Part shown: piece after piece, positions 28,257 through 36,577 of the stretch
How positions within the stretch are numbered: position 1 is the first letter of the stretch
Layout: every line of letters starts with the position of its first letter
NCBI RefSeq assembly: GCF_001509475.1
Contig: NZ_LLZG01000366.1
Span: forward strand, 1-56,265
Length of the DNA: 56,265 nt
Source: Streptomyces regalis
GTDB lineage: Bacteria; Actinomycetota; Actinomycetes; Streptomycetales; Streptomycetaceae
Reading direction: 5' to 3'
Translations under genes and position numbers: made by a program
Notes under the pieces: model-generated
What the model saw: only the letters and a program-made list of their open reading frames with translations
What the model was told of the DNA's origin: nothing
The model's database searches: none

Positions 28257-29200
28257 CGCCCGTGGGGCGGAGTCGAGCCGACGCCCTGCCCGCTGTCCGC
28301 CGGGCGGGTCGCGGTCACCAGGATCATGCTCTCCTTGTCGAGAGTGGGGAACGCCTCCAGGTACGGGGCGAACCGCTCGACCGCATACGGCAGTTCGATC
28401 AGATCGGCGACGCGGGCCTGCCAGCCGTGCCCGCCCCACCAGTGCTCGGCGTCCGCGAGGTGCCAGACCCATGGGGTCCCGGAGCCGGACAGGGCCTCCA
28501 GCCAGGGCTTGACGAAGGGCGAGTCGGCGGCGTCGGCGTTCAGGCACTCGGCGCCGAGGCTGCTGCCCGGCGCGGACAGCTCGCTCACCGTGTCGACCAG
28601 GCGCTCCACGGCCTCCGGCGCGAGGTAGAAGAGAAGCCCTTCGCACAGCCAGGCGGTGGGGCGGCCCGGGTCGAACCCCGCGGCGAGCAGCGCCTCCTGC
28701 CAATCGCCGGCCAGGTCGGCGGCGACGGCGGTGCGGCGGGCGACGTCCGGGGTGCGGCCGGCGAGGACCTGCTCCTTGAAGGCGTGCACGGCCGGCAGAT
28801 CGACCTCGAAGACATGGGTTCCCGCGGGCCAGTCGAGCCGGTACGCCCGGGTGTCCAACCCGGCCCCCAGCACCACCACTTGACGGCATCCCGAGCGGGC
28901 CGCAGCAATGAGGTGGTCGTCGAAGAAACGGGTACGGACGGCCAGCCAGTCGGGCAGCACCTTCTGCAGGACACCGGATCCCGGAGGAGCACCGGCCGGC
29001 CCCGCGGAGGCCAGGAACTCGGCCGCCAAAGGGTCCTGGAAGAGCGCGTCCGCCCGGCCGGACTCGTGGGCCCGCATGCGTACGGTCCACACGGCGGTCT
29101 CCGAGACGCCGTCCAGAGGTGTGCCTGCGCCGGCCGAGGCGGCGCGCGGTCCCGCGTCCTGCGAGGGGGTGTGGTCCGGCAGAGGCATGGGCATCGGCAT
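28253..29200 (-). CDS. SAM-dependent methyltransferase (leucine carboxyl methyltransferase/COG3315 type)
   Basis: A 315-residue methyltransferase. The SAM motif VVVLGAGLDTRAYRLDW lies near residue 110, followed by EVDLPAVHAFKEQVL and AWLCEGLLFYL, the hallmark order of the TIGR00027 family. Members often O-methylate carboxyl or hydroxyl groups of natural products, so late tailoring is likely. The N-terminus has an alternating MPMPMPLP stretch; I chose the first ATG at 29200, with AAGGA eight bases upstream. Confidence 0.85.
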   Translation of the reverse strand: MPMPMPLPDHTPSQDAGPRAASAGAGTPLDGVSETAVWTVRMRAHESGRADALFQDPLAAEFLASAGPAGAPPGSGVLQKVLPDWLAVRTRFFDDHLIAAARSGCRQVVVLGAGLDTRAYRLDWPAGTHVFEVDLPAVHAFKEQVLAGRTPDVARRTAVAADLAGDWQEALLAAGFDPGRPTAWLCEGLLFYLAPEAVERLVDTVSELSAPGSSLGAECLNADAADSPFVKPWLEALSGSGTPWVWHLADAEHWWGGHGWQARVADLIELPYAVERFAPYLEAFPTLDKESMILVTATRPADSGQGVGSTPPHGR

Positions 29201-29271
29201 GAGCGTGTCCTTCGTACGTACGGTGAATGAGAACGGGAGGCAGTCGGACAGGAGTGGAGGGCGCGGCCGCG

Positions 29272-30825
29272 TCAGCGGGGTGCGCGCCGGCGGTCGAGCA
29301 GCAGGGCCGCGGCGCCCAGTGCCATCAGGCCGCGCGACGGTGACCAGGGCCGTTGACCGCCCATCGAGGCGGGGGTGTGCGGCTCGTGGAGCTGGAGCGC
29401 GAACTGGCGGTTGGCGGCGTCGGAGAGGAGCCCACGCCACTGTTCGGGAGCGGACGCGGCGGCGGACAGCAGGTCCATCGTGTTGCGGGCCACCTGGTCC
29501 AGGGAGAAGTACTCGCGGATCAGCGACATGATGATGCCGCGTACCTCCGCCTTGAAGACCTCCGCGAGGGCGATGTCCGGCGCGAGGCAGCGCACGGAAC
29601 CCTCCAGGTTCGCGAAGGACTTGCCGAGCAGGGAGATCGCCGGCGCCGAGCCGATGCCCCGCCTGGTCGCCTTCTCCAGCACGGTGGTCAGGGACACTCC
29701 GAAGTTGATGTCCTCCAGGGAGGCGGTGGCGACCTTGGGGACCAGCGCCGCCATGTCGGCGGCGAACGCGGGCAGGTTCGACCAGGCGGTGACCCGACCC
29801 ATGTCCGCCCAGGCGCGGGCCAGCCCGTGGCCGTCGTTCTGGGCGATGGCCATGAGGAGGGGCAGCAGCTGCAGACTCGTACGGCGATCCAGCCGGCCGA
29901 CCATGCCCCAGTCGATGAGCGTGGCCGGACCGCCGGGCTGTGCGAAGACGTTGCCGGCGTGCGGGTCGGCGTGGAACATCCGGTCGACGAAGTAGCCCCG
30001 GTACATGAAGCGCAGGAGGTCCTTGCCGATCTCCGTGCGCTCCCGGTCGCTGAACATGGCACGGTCGAGCCGGCGTACGGACGCGCCGGGTGCCAGCGAC
30101 TGGACGAGCACCTTGGGGGTGGCGTGGATGACGCGGGGCACTTCCAGCGTGGGGTAGCGGCGGATGTTCTCGCGGGCGTCGTCCATGTTGCGGGCCTCGC
30201 CGGTGAAGTCCAGTTCGGGTTCCATCGCGTCGAAGATGGAACCGAGCATCGCCTCCACGTCGATGACCTCGTTGAAGCGTGGTGCCGTACGGGCCACGAT
30301 CCTGGACGCCTTGCGCATCAGGGCCATGTCCGCGTGGACCGTGTCCCGGATGCCGGGCCGTTGGATCTTCACCACGGCGGGCCGTCCGCCGGGCAGGGTG
30401 ACTTGGTAGACCTGGGCCAGGGACGCGGCTCCCAGGGGACGGGTCGTGTTGATGTCGTCGAAGCGGAGTTTCCAGTCCGCGCCCAGTTCGTCCCGGAGTA
30501 CGGGTTCGAAGACGGAGAACGGCTGGACGTCGACCTGGTCGTGGAGGTTCTGCAGCTCGGCGATCATGGACGCGGGCACCATGTCGGGCCGGGTCGACAG
30601 GATCTGACCGAGCTTCACATAGAACGGGCCGAGGCCTTCCAAAGCGTGCCGCACCGCCTTGGCGCGGCGCGAGCCGTCCCCGGCGGAGGCCTCGGCTTCC
30701 GCCGGGGACAGCCCGTCCCGCCTGGACCGCCTGCGCTCCCGCGTCACCTGGCCGACCTCGTCGGCGACGAGGCTTCCCAGCACCTTCACCACCAGCCGAA
30801 GCCGATTGCCGAGCATGGCGCCCAT
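29272..30825 (-). CDS. UbiB/ABC1/AarF-type atypical kinase
   Basis: A 517-residue ABC1-family protein. The family-defining KxGQ region reads FYVKLGQILSTRPD. An A-rich loop replaces the P-loop (LGAASLAQVYQV), and AVVKIQRPG holds the ATP-site lysine. MFHADPHAGNVF is the catalytic loop and LIDWGMVG the metal DFG equivalent. The C-terminus is a short hydrophobic anchor (GLMALGAAALLL) before a basic tail. UbiB proteins act as ATPases in lipid biosynthesis; here one may aid or replace the kinase step done by VlmJ in valanimycin, which is speculative. Confidence 0.85.
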   Translation of the reverse strand: MGAMLGNRLRLVVKVLGSLVADEVGQVTRERRRSRRDGLSPAEAEASAGDGSRRAKAVRHALEGLGPFYVKLGQILSTRPDMVPASMIAELQNLHDQVDVQPFSVFEPVLRDELGADWKLRFDDINTTRPLGAASLAQVYQVTLPGGRPAVVKIQRPGIRDTVHADMALMRKASRIVARTAPRFNEVIDVEAMLGSIFDAMEPELDFTGEARNMDDARENIRRYPTLEVPRVIHATPKVLVQSLAPGASVRRLDRAMFSDRERTEIGKDLLRFMYRGYFVDRMFHADPHAGNVFAQPGGPATLIDWGMVGRLDRRTSLQLLPLLMAIAQNDGHGLARAWADMGRVTAWSNLPAFAADMAALVPKVATASLEDINFGVSLTTVLEKATRRGIGSAPAISLLGKSFANLEGSVRCLAPDIALAEVFKAEVRGIIMSLIREYFSLDQVARNTMDLLSAAASAPEQWRGLLSDAANRQFALQLHEPHTPASMGGQRPWSPSRGLMALGAAALLLDRRRAPR

Positions 30826-30939
30826 GTGTCACAACCTCCTTGTGCCTGACGAGTTCCGTCGGTCCTGTACGCGGTCACGCACGCAAGCCGGTCAGATCAC
30901 ACGATCACCGGTGCGAGGCGGGCCTGGCTGAGCCGGTGC

Positions 30940-31575
30940 TCAGGTCCCCTTCCTGGCCGCCGGAGCACGGCCGGCGCCGGTCAAGGTGCCGGTGAGGCCC
31001 TGGACGTTCTCCAGCACGCCCACCAAGTTGGAGACGAGTTCGGAGAGTTGGGCGATCTGCTGCGGCAGCGCGGCCAGGCCCTGCGCCATGTCCGCCGCTC
31101 CCGAGACGGCGGATGTCGCTCCGCCCGCCACCTGTCCGAGCGCGGCCAGCGGATTGGCGCCGCCGGCACCGCCACCAAGGGCAGCCAGCGGATTGGCCCC
31201 CGCGGCTCCGCCGAGGGCGGCGAGGGGATTCGCGCCGCCGCCCGCGATGGCCGCGAGCTGGTGGGGGGCCGCGCCGGCGAGTGCGGCGAGCGGGTTCGCC
31301 GCGCCGGCCCCGGCCGCCGCGTTGGCGGCGTTCGCGAGCGCGGCCACGGGATTGGCCACGCCGCCCAGCGCCGACAAGGCGCTGACCGTCCTCAGGACGT
31401 CGCCCGGCAGTCCGGTAAGCGCCTGATACGAGTTCCCCGGCGTGAGCCAGTCCGCTGAATTGGAGGCGTCTCCTTTCCGGTCGAGGATGTCATCGAATGC
31501 CTTCTTCGTACTGTCGGCAATATCGCCGATGAAATCCTTGATTGTATCCTGGGTATTGTTCTTGCCCACGGTCAC
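30940..31575 (-). CDS. Alanine/glycine-rich repeat protein (ANPLAAL repeats)
   Basis: A 211-residue protein of unknown function. A mixed N-terminus (TQDTIKDFIGDIADSTKKAF) is followed by four copies of ANPLAAL (around residues 90-145) in Ala/Gly-rich spacers, plus the diverged ANPVAAL. It then has a heptad-like C-terminus (LPQQIAQLSELVSNLVGVLE) and a basic tail. There is no signal peptide. The repeats should form amphipathic, surface- or membrane-binding helices. GGGAAG precedes the GTG at 31575. It begins the leftward operon after the sigma factor gene. Confidence 0.65.
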   Translation of the reverse strand: MTVGKNNTQDTIKDFIGDIADSTKKAFDDILDRKGDASNSADWLTPGNSYQALTGLPGDVLRTVSALSALGGVANPVAALANAANAAAGAGAANPLAALAGAAPHQLAAIAGGGANPLAALGGAAGANPLAALGGGAGGANPLAALGQVAGGATSAVSGAADMAQGLAALPQQIAQLSELVSNLVGVLENVQGLTGTLTGAGRAPAARKGT

Positions 31576-31671
31576 TTCCCTTCCCCTCTCACCTGCACCC
31601 CCGAAGTCCGGGAGCCGTTCTGATGCCCGTGCACAAAAATAGATCGCACACGGGAAGAAGGCGGAAATCCG

Positions 31672-32307
31672 CTATGCCGCGACACCGTCCAGGGATTTGG
31701 CGCAGACGAGCCGCAACCGCGCCCGACCGCGCGTGAATGCACCCTCGGCCGCCTTGACGGAGATCTGATGCATGCGGGCGAATTCCAGAGTGGAGATGCC
31801 ATGGGCGCGAGCGAGTACGACCTGTCGCTCCCTGCCCCGCAAGAGGTGCACCTGGCGCAGCAGCCAGCGCCCGAAGTCCTTGTCGCACACGCCCTCGTCC
31901 GGCATCTCGGGTGCGCGCACGTCCGCCGCGCGGCGCAGCAGTCGCCGACTGCGCTCCAGCTCGCGGTAGTGGTCGACGCACAGACGCAGCGCGACCGAGG
32001 TCAGAAAGGGACCGACCCTCTCCCGGTCCAGATCGTCGTACGCCGCTGCCCGCAGCATCGCTTCCTGTACACAGTCCTCGGCGTCCTGCACATTCGGAAG
32101 CCGTCGGCGGACCAGCCTCATCAGCCTTTCCCGATGGCTGGCGATCACATCCCACGATAACTCGCGTCGCACTTCTTCCTGGGATTCGCAAATTTGAGGT
32201 TCGCCAATTTCTCGATCGCCGTCACCGAACACACCCGACCCGTCTAAAGAATTCCTTTGACCCATGACTCCGAGACGATTTCCTGGCGCGAAGTTGAATA
32301 CTTGCAC
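31672..32307 (-). CDS. ECF-type RNA polymerase sigma factor
   Basis: A 211-residue sigma-70-like protein. Region 2 includes RLVRRRLPNVQDAEDCVQEA and LTSVALRLCVDHYREL; region 4 includes RERQVVLARAHGISTLEFAR followed by SVKAAEGAFTRGRARLRLV. No anti-sigma gene is adjacent. It lies just upstream of, and in the same direction as, the 23951-31575 gene set, so it could drive the azoxy-type cluster (inferred). GTG at 32307 is taken as the start; ATG at 32265 is an in-frame alternative. Confidence 0.85.
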   Translation of the reverse strand: MQVFNFAPGNRLGVMGQRNSLDGSGVFGDGDREIGEPQICESQEEVRRELSWDVIASHRERLMRLVRRRLPNVQDAEDCVQEAMLRAAAYDDLDRERVGPFLTSVALRLCVDHYRELERSRRLLRRAADVRAPEMPDEGVCDKDFGRWLLRQVHLLRGRERQVVLARAHGISTLEFARMHQISVKAAEGAFTRGRARLRLVCAKSLDGVAA

Positions 32308-32601
32308 GGCCTATCCCCACCCGACGCGAGGTTCTTTTCCTCGCCGGGATAGCGGCAAACCAGGGCCATCGCCGTCCACTCATCCGCATGGAAAACGGAC
32401 GATGACGCTCCGCCATACTCCGAGTCGTGTTAAAAATTTTGCGCACGCGCCTGCGGCAGCGAACGCGTGCTGAAACGACACTGCGTTGACGAAATCGGCC
32501 CCTGAGACCCAGATAAACCACCCGCAATCAGCCATGCGTGCAGTGAACAAGCCAAAGCCCCTCAGTGGGCGAAGCAGCACCGGGCCTCGTTCGGGCTGGC
32601 C
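32308..32601. other. Intergenic region upstream of the ECF sigma gene
   Basis: I see no gene here. The sequence between the divergent reading directions is less GC-rich than its neighbours (for example around 32425-32445, TTAAAAATTTT) and probably holds the sigma-factor promoter. Confidence 0.4.
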
Positions 32602-33341
32602 GTGCTGCTCGCTGTCAACGGGACCGACGGCTGTGTACGGCCGCTGAACATCGTGCACTCCGGCTGCGAGATCGCCGCCGACGGCGACTGGCAGGTGCTC
32701 ACCTTCTTCCTGCCGGAACTCCTCGCGGTCGCGGGGATGGCCACAGTGGCGGTGGCACTGCCGGTCGCAGTCGCCGTCAGACTTTCCCTGCGCGTCCGAC
32801 ACGTTCTCGATCGCCCGCGCTCTCCCCGGCGGCGCGATGTCCGCCTCATCGGCACCGTCGCGGCCTGCGGGGTGCCGGCGAGCCTCTGCGCGGCGACCTA
32901 CGCGGACGTGCGGGCTTCGGGCGGGCGCTCGTACCGGGCCGGCTCGGCATGCAGATCTGGGCCTGGGGGTACTTCGGCGGGGCGGATCTCATGGGCGACT
33001 ACGAACAGGCCGTGGCGGACATCGACCGCAGCGTCAATCCGGACGGCAGCGTCGAGGTTACGGCGATGAGACGCGGCTGCACGGACCTGCTCCGCACGAT
33101 CGACCGGGCCGAGGCCTACTTCCCGATCCCCGCCTCCGCCGAGCAGTCCGTATGGTCCGGCGTCCTGGCCGGCAGCCGTGTCTCCGCGCAGGACTGTCTC
33201 GGCGCCTTCCCGGTGACGGACTGGAAGGAACTCCGCCCCGTGCTCACGGCGTTGAATCCGCCCGTGGACCCGGTGGCCGCCCTGTTCGACAACCTGGTCG
33301 AGCTGGCGAAGCCGGCCGGGATGAGACTCAGGACCGGGTGA
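32602..33341 (+). pseudogene. Frameshifted gene of unknown function (membrane N-part, soluble C-part)
   Basis: The first frame (from GTG 32602 to about 32940) encodes a membrane-type segment (LPELLAVAGMATVAVALPVAV, TVAACGVPASLCAATYADV). The continuation lies in another frame from about 32940 (LGMQIWAWGYFGGADLMGDY, then an acidic helical region) to the stop at 33341. Both frames show normal Streptomyces codon bias, so one gene with an indel near 32925-32945 is likely. No family was recognised and the 5' end may also be eroded. Confidence 0.5.
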
Positions 33342-33526
33342 CCTCCTCGGGCACGCCTACGTCCGCGAAGATGGCCCGAGCCTGTTGGCTCAGCAGTTCG
33401 GCGGCGGTGCTGTCGGTGGTCCGGTGGGTGCGGGCGAGCACCATGAGGGTGCGGGCCTCGCTGAGGCGGTGGCCGGTTTCGCGGTGGATGGTCAGGGCCT
33501 GCTCGGCGAGTTCGACGGCGCTTCAT
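33328..33526 (-). pseudogene. C-terminal TPR fragment of a regulator
   Basis: On the minus strand one frame reads AVELAEQALTIHRETGHRLS, EARTLMVLARTHRTTDSTAA and ends EEVTRS with a stop at 33328-33330. The pattern is a tetratricopeptide repeat like those closing AfsR/SARP-type or NB-ARC regulators. No start or upstream domain is present, so this is a leftover end. Confidence 0.6.
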
Positions 33527-33575
33527 CGAGGGCCACCGAGTGAGCGCGTACCGGCCTTGAGCACCCGGACAAGGA

Positions 33576-34394
33576 TCAACTCTCGTTGTCGCGCGGGGTG
33601 ATGCGGAAAGCGAAGGGAACAGTCCCGGGGTCCACCGCAGTCACGCCCCCGTCCACGGTCAGTGCAGCGCCGTTGACGAAGGACGCGGCCGGCGACAGCA
33701 GCCAGGCGATGGCTTCGGCGACCTCACGAGGCTCGCCGGGGCGGCGTGCCGGCAGCAGCCGGGTGGCCTCCTCATATGCCGCGTCGACCTCGGCGGAGGC
33801 CAATCCGGCTTCCTCGGCGAACCGGGCCATGCGGCGGTCGGCCATCTCCGTGCGCACCCAGCTGGGGCAAACGGTGTTGGCCCGCAGGCCCTGAGGCCCG
33901 TAGTCCACAGACAGCGACCGGCACAACTGCAGCAGTGCCGCCTTGGACGTGGCGTAGGCGGCATTGCCCACCCCGTTGCGCAGGGCAGCGACCGAAGCGA
34001 CCGCGACGACAGATCCTCGGGCCTGGAGCAAGTGCGGCAATGCCGCCCGCATCAGAAGGAAGGGGCCGGTGAGATTGGTACGAAGCACCGAATCCCAGTC
34101 CTCATCGGACAGTTCCCCGACACCCCCGCTGCGTGCCACTCCCGCATTGACGACCAACCCGTCGAGTCGACCGAATCGCGCGACGGCAGTCTCGACGAGG
34201 TGGAGAACGGCGTCCGGGTCGGCGGTATCAGCCGGGCAGGCCAAGGCTCCGGTTTCCTCAGCGACGCGGTGCAAAGGCTCCGGTCGTCGCCCGGAGACGA
34301 CAACGTCGTGCCCAGCCGCCCTAAGCAGCCGCGCCGTCGCCGCACCGATCCCCGTTCCTCCCCCAGTCACGACCACCACACGCTGATCCGGCAT
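33576..34394 (-). CDS. Classical SDR oxidoreductase
   Basis: A 272-residue short-chain dehydrogenase. The cofactor loop VVTGGGTGIGAATA is near residue 8, NAGVARSGG gives the NAG motif, VVAVASVAAL holds the Ser, and AAYATSKAALL is the YxxxK. It ends GGVTAVDPGT, typical of FabG-like enzymes. Arg in VSGRRPEP after the second strand suggests NADP(H) use. The ATG at 34394 follows AGGAGG by ten bases. The substrate is unknown. Confidence 0.88.
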   Translation of the reverse strand: MPDQRVVVVTGGGTGIGAATARLLRAAGHDVVVSGRRPEPLHRVAEETGALACPADTADPDAVLHLVETAVARFGRLDGLVVNAGVARSGGVGELSDEDWDSVLRTNLTGPFLLMRAALPHLLQARGSVVAVASVAALRNGVGNAAYATSKAALLQLCRSLSVDYGPQGLRANTVCPSWVRTEMADRRMARFAEEAGLASAEVDAAYEEATRLLPARRPGEPREVAEAIAWLLSPAASFVNGAALTVDGGVTAVDPGTVPFAFRITPRDNES

Positions 34395-34657
34395 GGATGT
34401 TCGGCCTCCTGTCACGATCGCGTCGGGCGACGTGATCTTACGTGGCTGCGGACTGGCGACCAGAGTCAGCGTGGCTGACGCGACTACATCAAGCCGAAGC
34501 TGAACCCTGCACCTACGGCCCGGCCAACGGCGCTGACCTCACTCTCCAGAACTTCTCCGTTCACATTTCCGTGTCATGGACGGATCACCCATGTCAAGGT
34601 GGGGCATACAACAAGTCCAACCCCTGTCCCCCCACCGGCACTTCAGGGAGTTCCCCC

Positions 34658-35215
34658 ATGCTGCGCGGCATCGACGTAAGCGCGTACCAGTCCTCGAACT
34701 ACAACACCGACGGTCTCTCCTTCGTCTTCATCAAGGCGACCGAGGGCCGCTCCTACATCAACCCCAAACTCGCCGCCCAGACCAAGCGCGCCCGTGACGC
34801 CGGCCTGGTCGTCGGCTTCTACCACTTCCTTTGGCCGGGCAACCTCTCGGCCCAGGCGGAGTACTTCGTCAGCAAGGCCCCCGAGAAGGCGGGCGACATC
34901 CTCGCGGTCGACTGGGAGACGACGAGCGAGGGGACACATGCGAGCAATGCGGAGAAGGACCTGTTCATCCGGAAGGTGAAAGAGAAGCGGCCGAACAATC
35001 CGGTGATCTTGTATGCAAATCGTCACTATTGGCTCAACGTCGACAGGACCTCATACGCCGGCGACGGGCTCTGGATCGCCGACTACGTCACGGCGGGCAA
35101 GCCCCGCATCCAGGCGAAGTGGCGCTTCCACCAGTACACGGACGACCCGCTGGACAAGAACGTGGCCAACTTCTCCAGCAAGGCCGCACTGCGCGAATGG
35201 GCCGAGAACGCCTGA
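34658..35215 (+). CDS. Glycoside hydrolase family 25 lysozyme-like protein
   Basis: A 185-residue GH25 domain: MLRGIDVSAYQSSNY with the catalytic-face Asp, FVFIKATEGRSYINPK, GFYHFLWPG, DILAVDWETT with the acidic pair, and WIADYVTAGKP. GH25 enzymes cleave the MurNAc-GlcNAc bond of peptidoglycan. No signal peptide precedes this start, which is the only one with a ribosome site (GGGAG seven bases upstream), so export may be non-classical. It could be a phage-derived endolysin domain. Confidence 0.85.
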   Translation: MLRGIDVSAYQSSNYNTDGLSFVFIKATEGRSYINPKLAAQTKRARDAGLVVGFYHFLWPGNLSAQAEYFVSKAPEKAGDILAVDWETTSEGTHASNAEKDLFIRKVKEKRPNNPVILYANRHYWLNVDRTSYAGDGLWIADYVTAGKPRIQAKWRFHQYTDDPLDKNVANFSSKAALREWAENA

Positions 35216-35276
35216 CTCACCTAGGCTCTGACCTGCGGCGAGCAGTCGTCGCTGCAGAAGAGGGGAGCTTCGGGGC

Positions 35277-35819
35277 ATGAGTCGGACTGTCGCCGCGGTC
35301 AGCAGTAACGGGACGTACTCGTTCACCAAGCCGAACCGGGAGAGCATCACGCTGATCGCGGGCATCGGGGTGGAGGGCGATGTGCACGCGGGAGCCACGG
35401 TGAAGCATCGGTTCCGGATGCGGAAGGACCCTTCGCAGCCGAACCTGCGGCAGGTGCACCTCATCCATGCGGAGTTGTTCGACGAGGTGCGCGAGGCCGG
35501 GTTCGAGGTGGCGGCCGGGGAACTCGGGGAGAACGTCACCACCCAGGGCATCGATCTGCTCGGGCTGCCGACGGGGACGCTCCTGAGGCTCGGGGGCGAG
35601 GCCGTGGTGGAGGTGACCGGCCTGCGCAATCCCTGCGCTCAGATCGACGGGTTTCAGCGGGGGCTGATGAAGCAGGTCGTCGGGCGGGACGCCGAGGGCG
35701 GCGTGCGGTTCAAGTCCGGGATCATGAGCGTCGTCGTCAGCGGGGGTGTGGTGCGGGCCGGGGACCCGATCCGCGTCCAGCTTCCGGACGGGCCGCACCG
35801 GCCCCTGGAGATCGTGTGA
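35277..35819 (+). CDS. MOSC domain protein
   Basis: A 180-residue single-domain MOSC protein (molybdenum cofactor sulfurase C-terminal domain). It starts VAAVSSNGTYSFTKP; GVEGDVHAG, QVHLIHAELFDEV, GELGENVTTQGIDL and TGLRNPCAQIDGFQ hold the conserved Cys. Members bind sulfur or molybdenum cofactor-like ligands; YiiM-type relatives reduce N-hydroxylated compounds. No molybdenum genes are adjacent. Confidence 0.88.
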   Translation: MSRTVAAVSSNGTYSFTKPNRESITLIAGIGVEGDVHAGATVKHRFRMRKDPSQPNLRQVHLIHAELFDEVREAGFEVAAGELGENVTTQGIDLLGLPTGTLLRLGGEAVVEVTGLRNPCAQIDGFQRGLMKQVVGRDAEGGVRFKSGIMSVVVSGGVVRAGDPIRVQLPDGPHRPLEIV

Positions 35820-35820
35820 C

Positions 35821-36100
35821 GTAGGCGCGCCGGCGCGCCCCAGATCCGTACGACGATCTTGCCCATGTGCGTGTCGGACTCCATCAGGCGGTGCGCGTCG
35901 CGGATCGCGTCCAGGCCGTCGAGGACCTCGGCGATCACCGGACGGAAACCGCCGTCGGTGAGGCCCGCGTTGAGAAAGGCGCTGGAGCGGCGGCGGCCGG
36001 CGGGGGTGGTGGTGAGGCTGAAGTTGGCGTACGTGTGGATGGTGAAGGGCCAGGTCCGGGGGATTTCGGCGGGGCGCGGGTCCAGCCACGACGGCGGGCC
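35821..36100 (-). pseudogene. C-terminal fragment of a zinc-less MDR (quinone oxidoreductase) gene
   Basis: On the minus strand, between about 36070 and 35830, the sequence reads TTTPAGRRRSSAFLNAGLTD, VIAEVLDGLDAIRDAHRLME and SDTHMGKIVVRIWGAP, the closing part of NADPH:quinone reductase-type proteins. The dinucleotide domain is missing and the end lacks the normal stop, continuing across the MOSC gene. It meets an AraC fragment at about 36100. Confidence 0.6.
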
Positions 36101-36237
36101 GATTGCTGCGCGCGGACGACACTCCCCTGCGGACCGTCGCCCAACGCACCGGCTACGCCTCGGAGTTCGCCTTCGCCAAGGCCTTCAAGCGGGAGTACGG
36201 GGTGGCGCCGGGGCAGTACCGCAGACGGCCGGCATGA
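36101..36237 (+). pseudogene. C-terminal HTH fragment of an AraC-family regulator
   Basis: The plus strand reads RLLRADDTPLRTVAQRTGYA, then SEFAFAKAFKREYGVAPGQY and a stop at 36235-36237. This is the second helix-turn-helix of AraC/XylS proteins. Everything upstream is lost to the junction with the quinone reductase fragment, so a deletion probably removed the start regions of both genes. Confidence 0.7.
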
Positions 36238-36239
36238 CG

Positions 36240-36279
36240 AAGGGGCCTGCTCACCACCGCAGCAGTGAGCGGGCCCCCT
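36240..36279. terminator. Hairpin before EF-hand gene end
   Basis: An imperfect inverted repeat (AGGGGCCTGCTCAC around 36241-36254 with GTGAGCGGGCCCCCT around 36266-36280) sits between convergent stops at 36237 and 36290. It is a likely bidirectional terminator. Confidence 0.6.
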
Positions 36280-36289
36280 CCTTCTTGCG

Positions 36290-36508
36290 TCACTTGTTCA
36301 GGAAGCCCCAGAACTCGTCGAACGACAGGAGCTTGTCGCCGTTCAGGTCACGGCTCTTGATGATCGCCTCGGCGACCGACTCCGTCACGTTCCAGTCGCC
36401 TCCCTGAGCCAGGGCGGACTTGAACTCGGCGGCGGTGATGGTGCCGTCACCGTCCGCATCGATGCGCTCGAACTGCTTGCGTGCTTCCTCGATGTCGATG
36501 TGCCCCAC
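36290..36508 (-). CDS. Two-EF-hand calcium-binding protein (CabD/CalD-like)
   Basis: A 72-residue acidic protein with two EF-hand loops: DADGDGTITAAEF (residues 18-30) and DLNGDKLLSFDEF near the C-terminus. Both have the Asp/Asn/Asp/Glu ligand pattern, giving one paired EF-hand domain. Such small calmodulin-like proteins are common in Streptomyces and buffer or sense Ca2+ in the cytosol. Confidence 0.92.
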   Translation of the reverse strand: MGHIDIEEARKQFERIDADGDGTITAAEFKSALAQGGDWNVTESVAEAIIKSRDLNGDKLLSFDEFWGFLNK

Positions 36509-36577
36509 CGATCCGCCCCTTTACTCGCGTTTCAATCGCGTCTGCCGTGTTGTGCTGGCTTACTGCCGCAGGTCAGA

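Noticed and set aside
28253..30832. One 859-residue fused protein of methyltransferase plus upstream sequence
   Set aside because: The upstream half is an out-of-frame reading of the UbiB-type gene; the methyltransferase has its own ATG and ribosome site at 29200.
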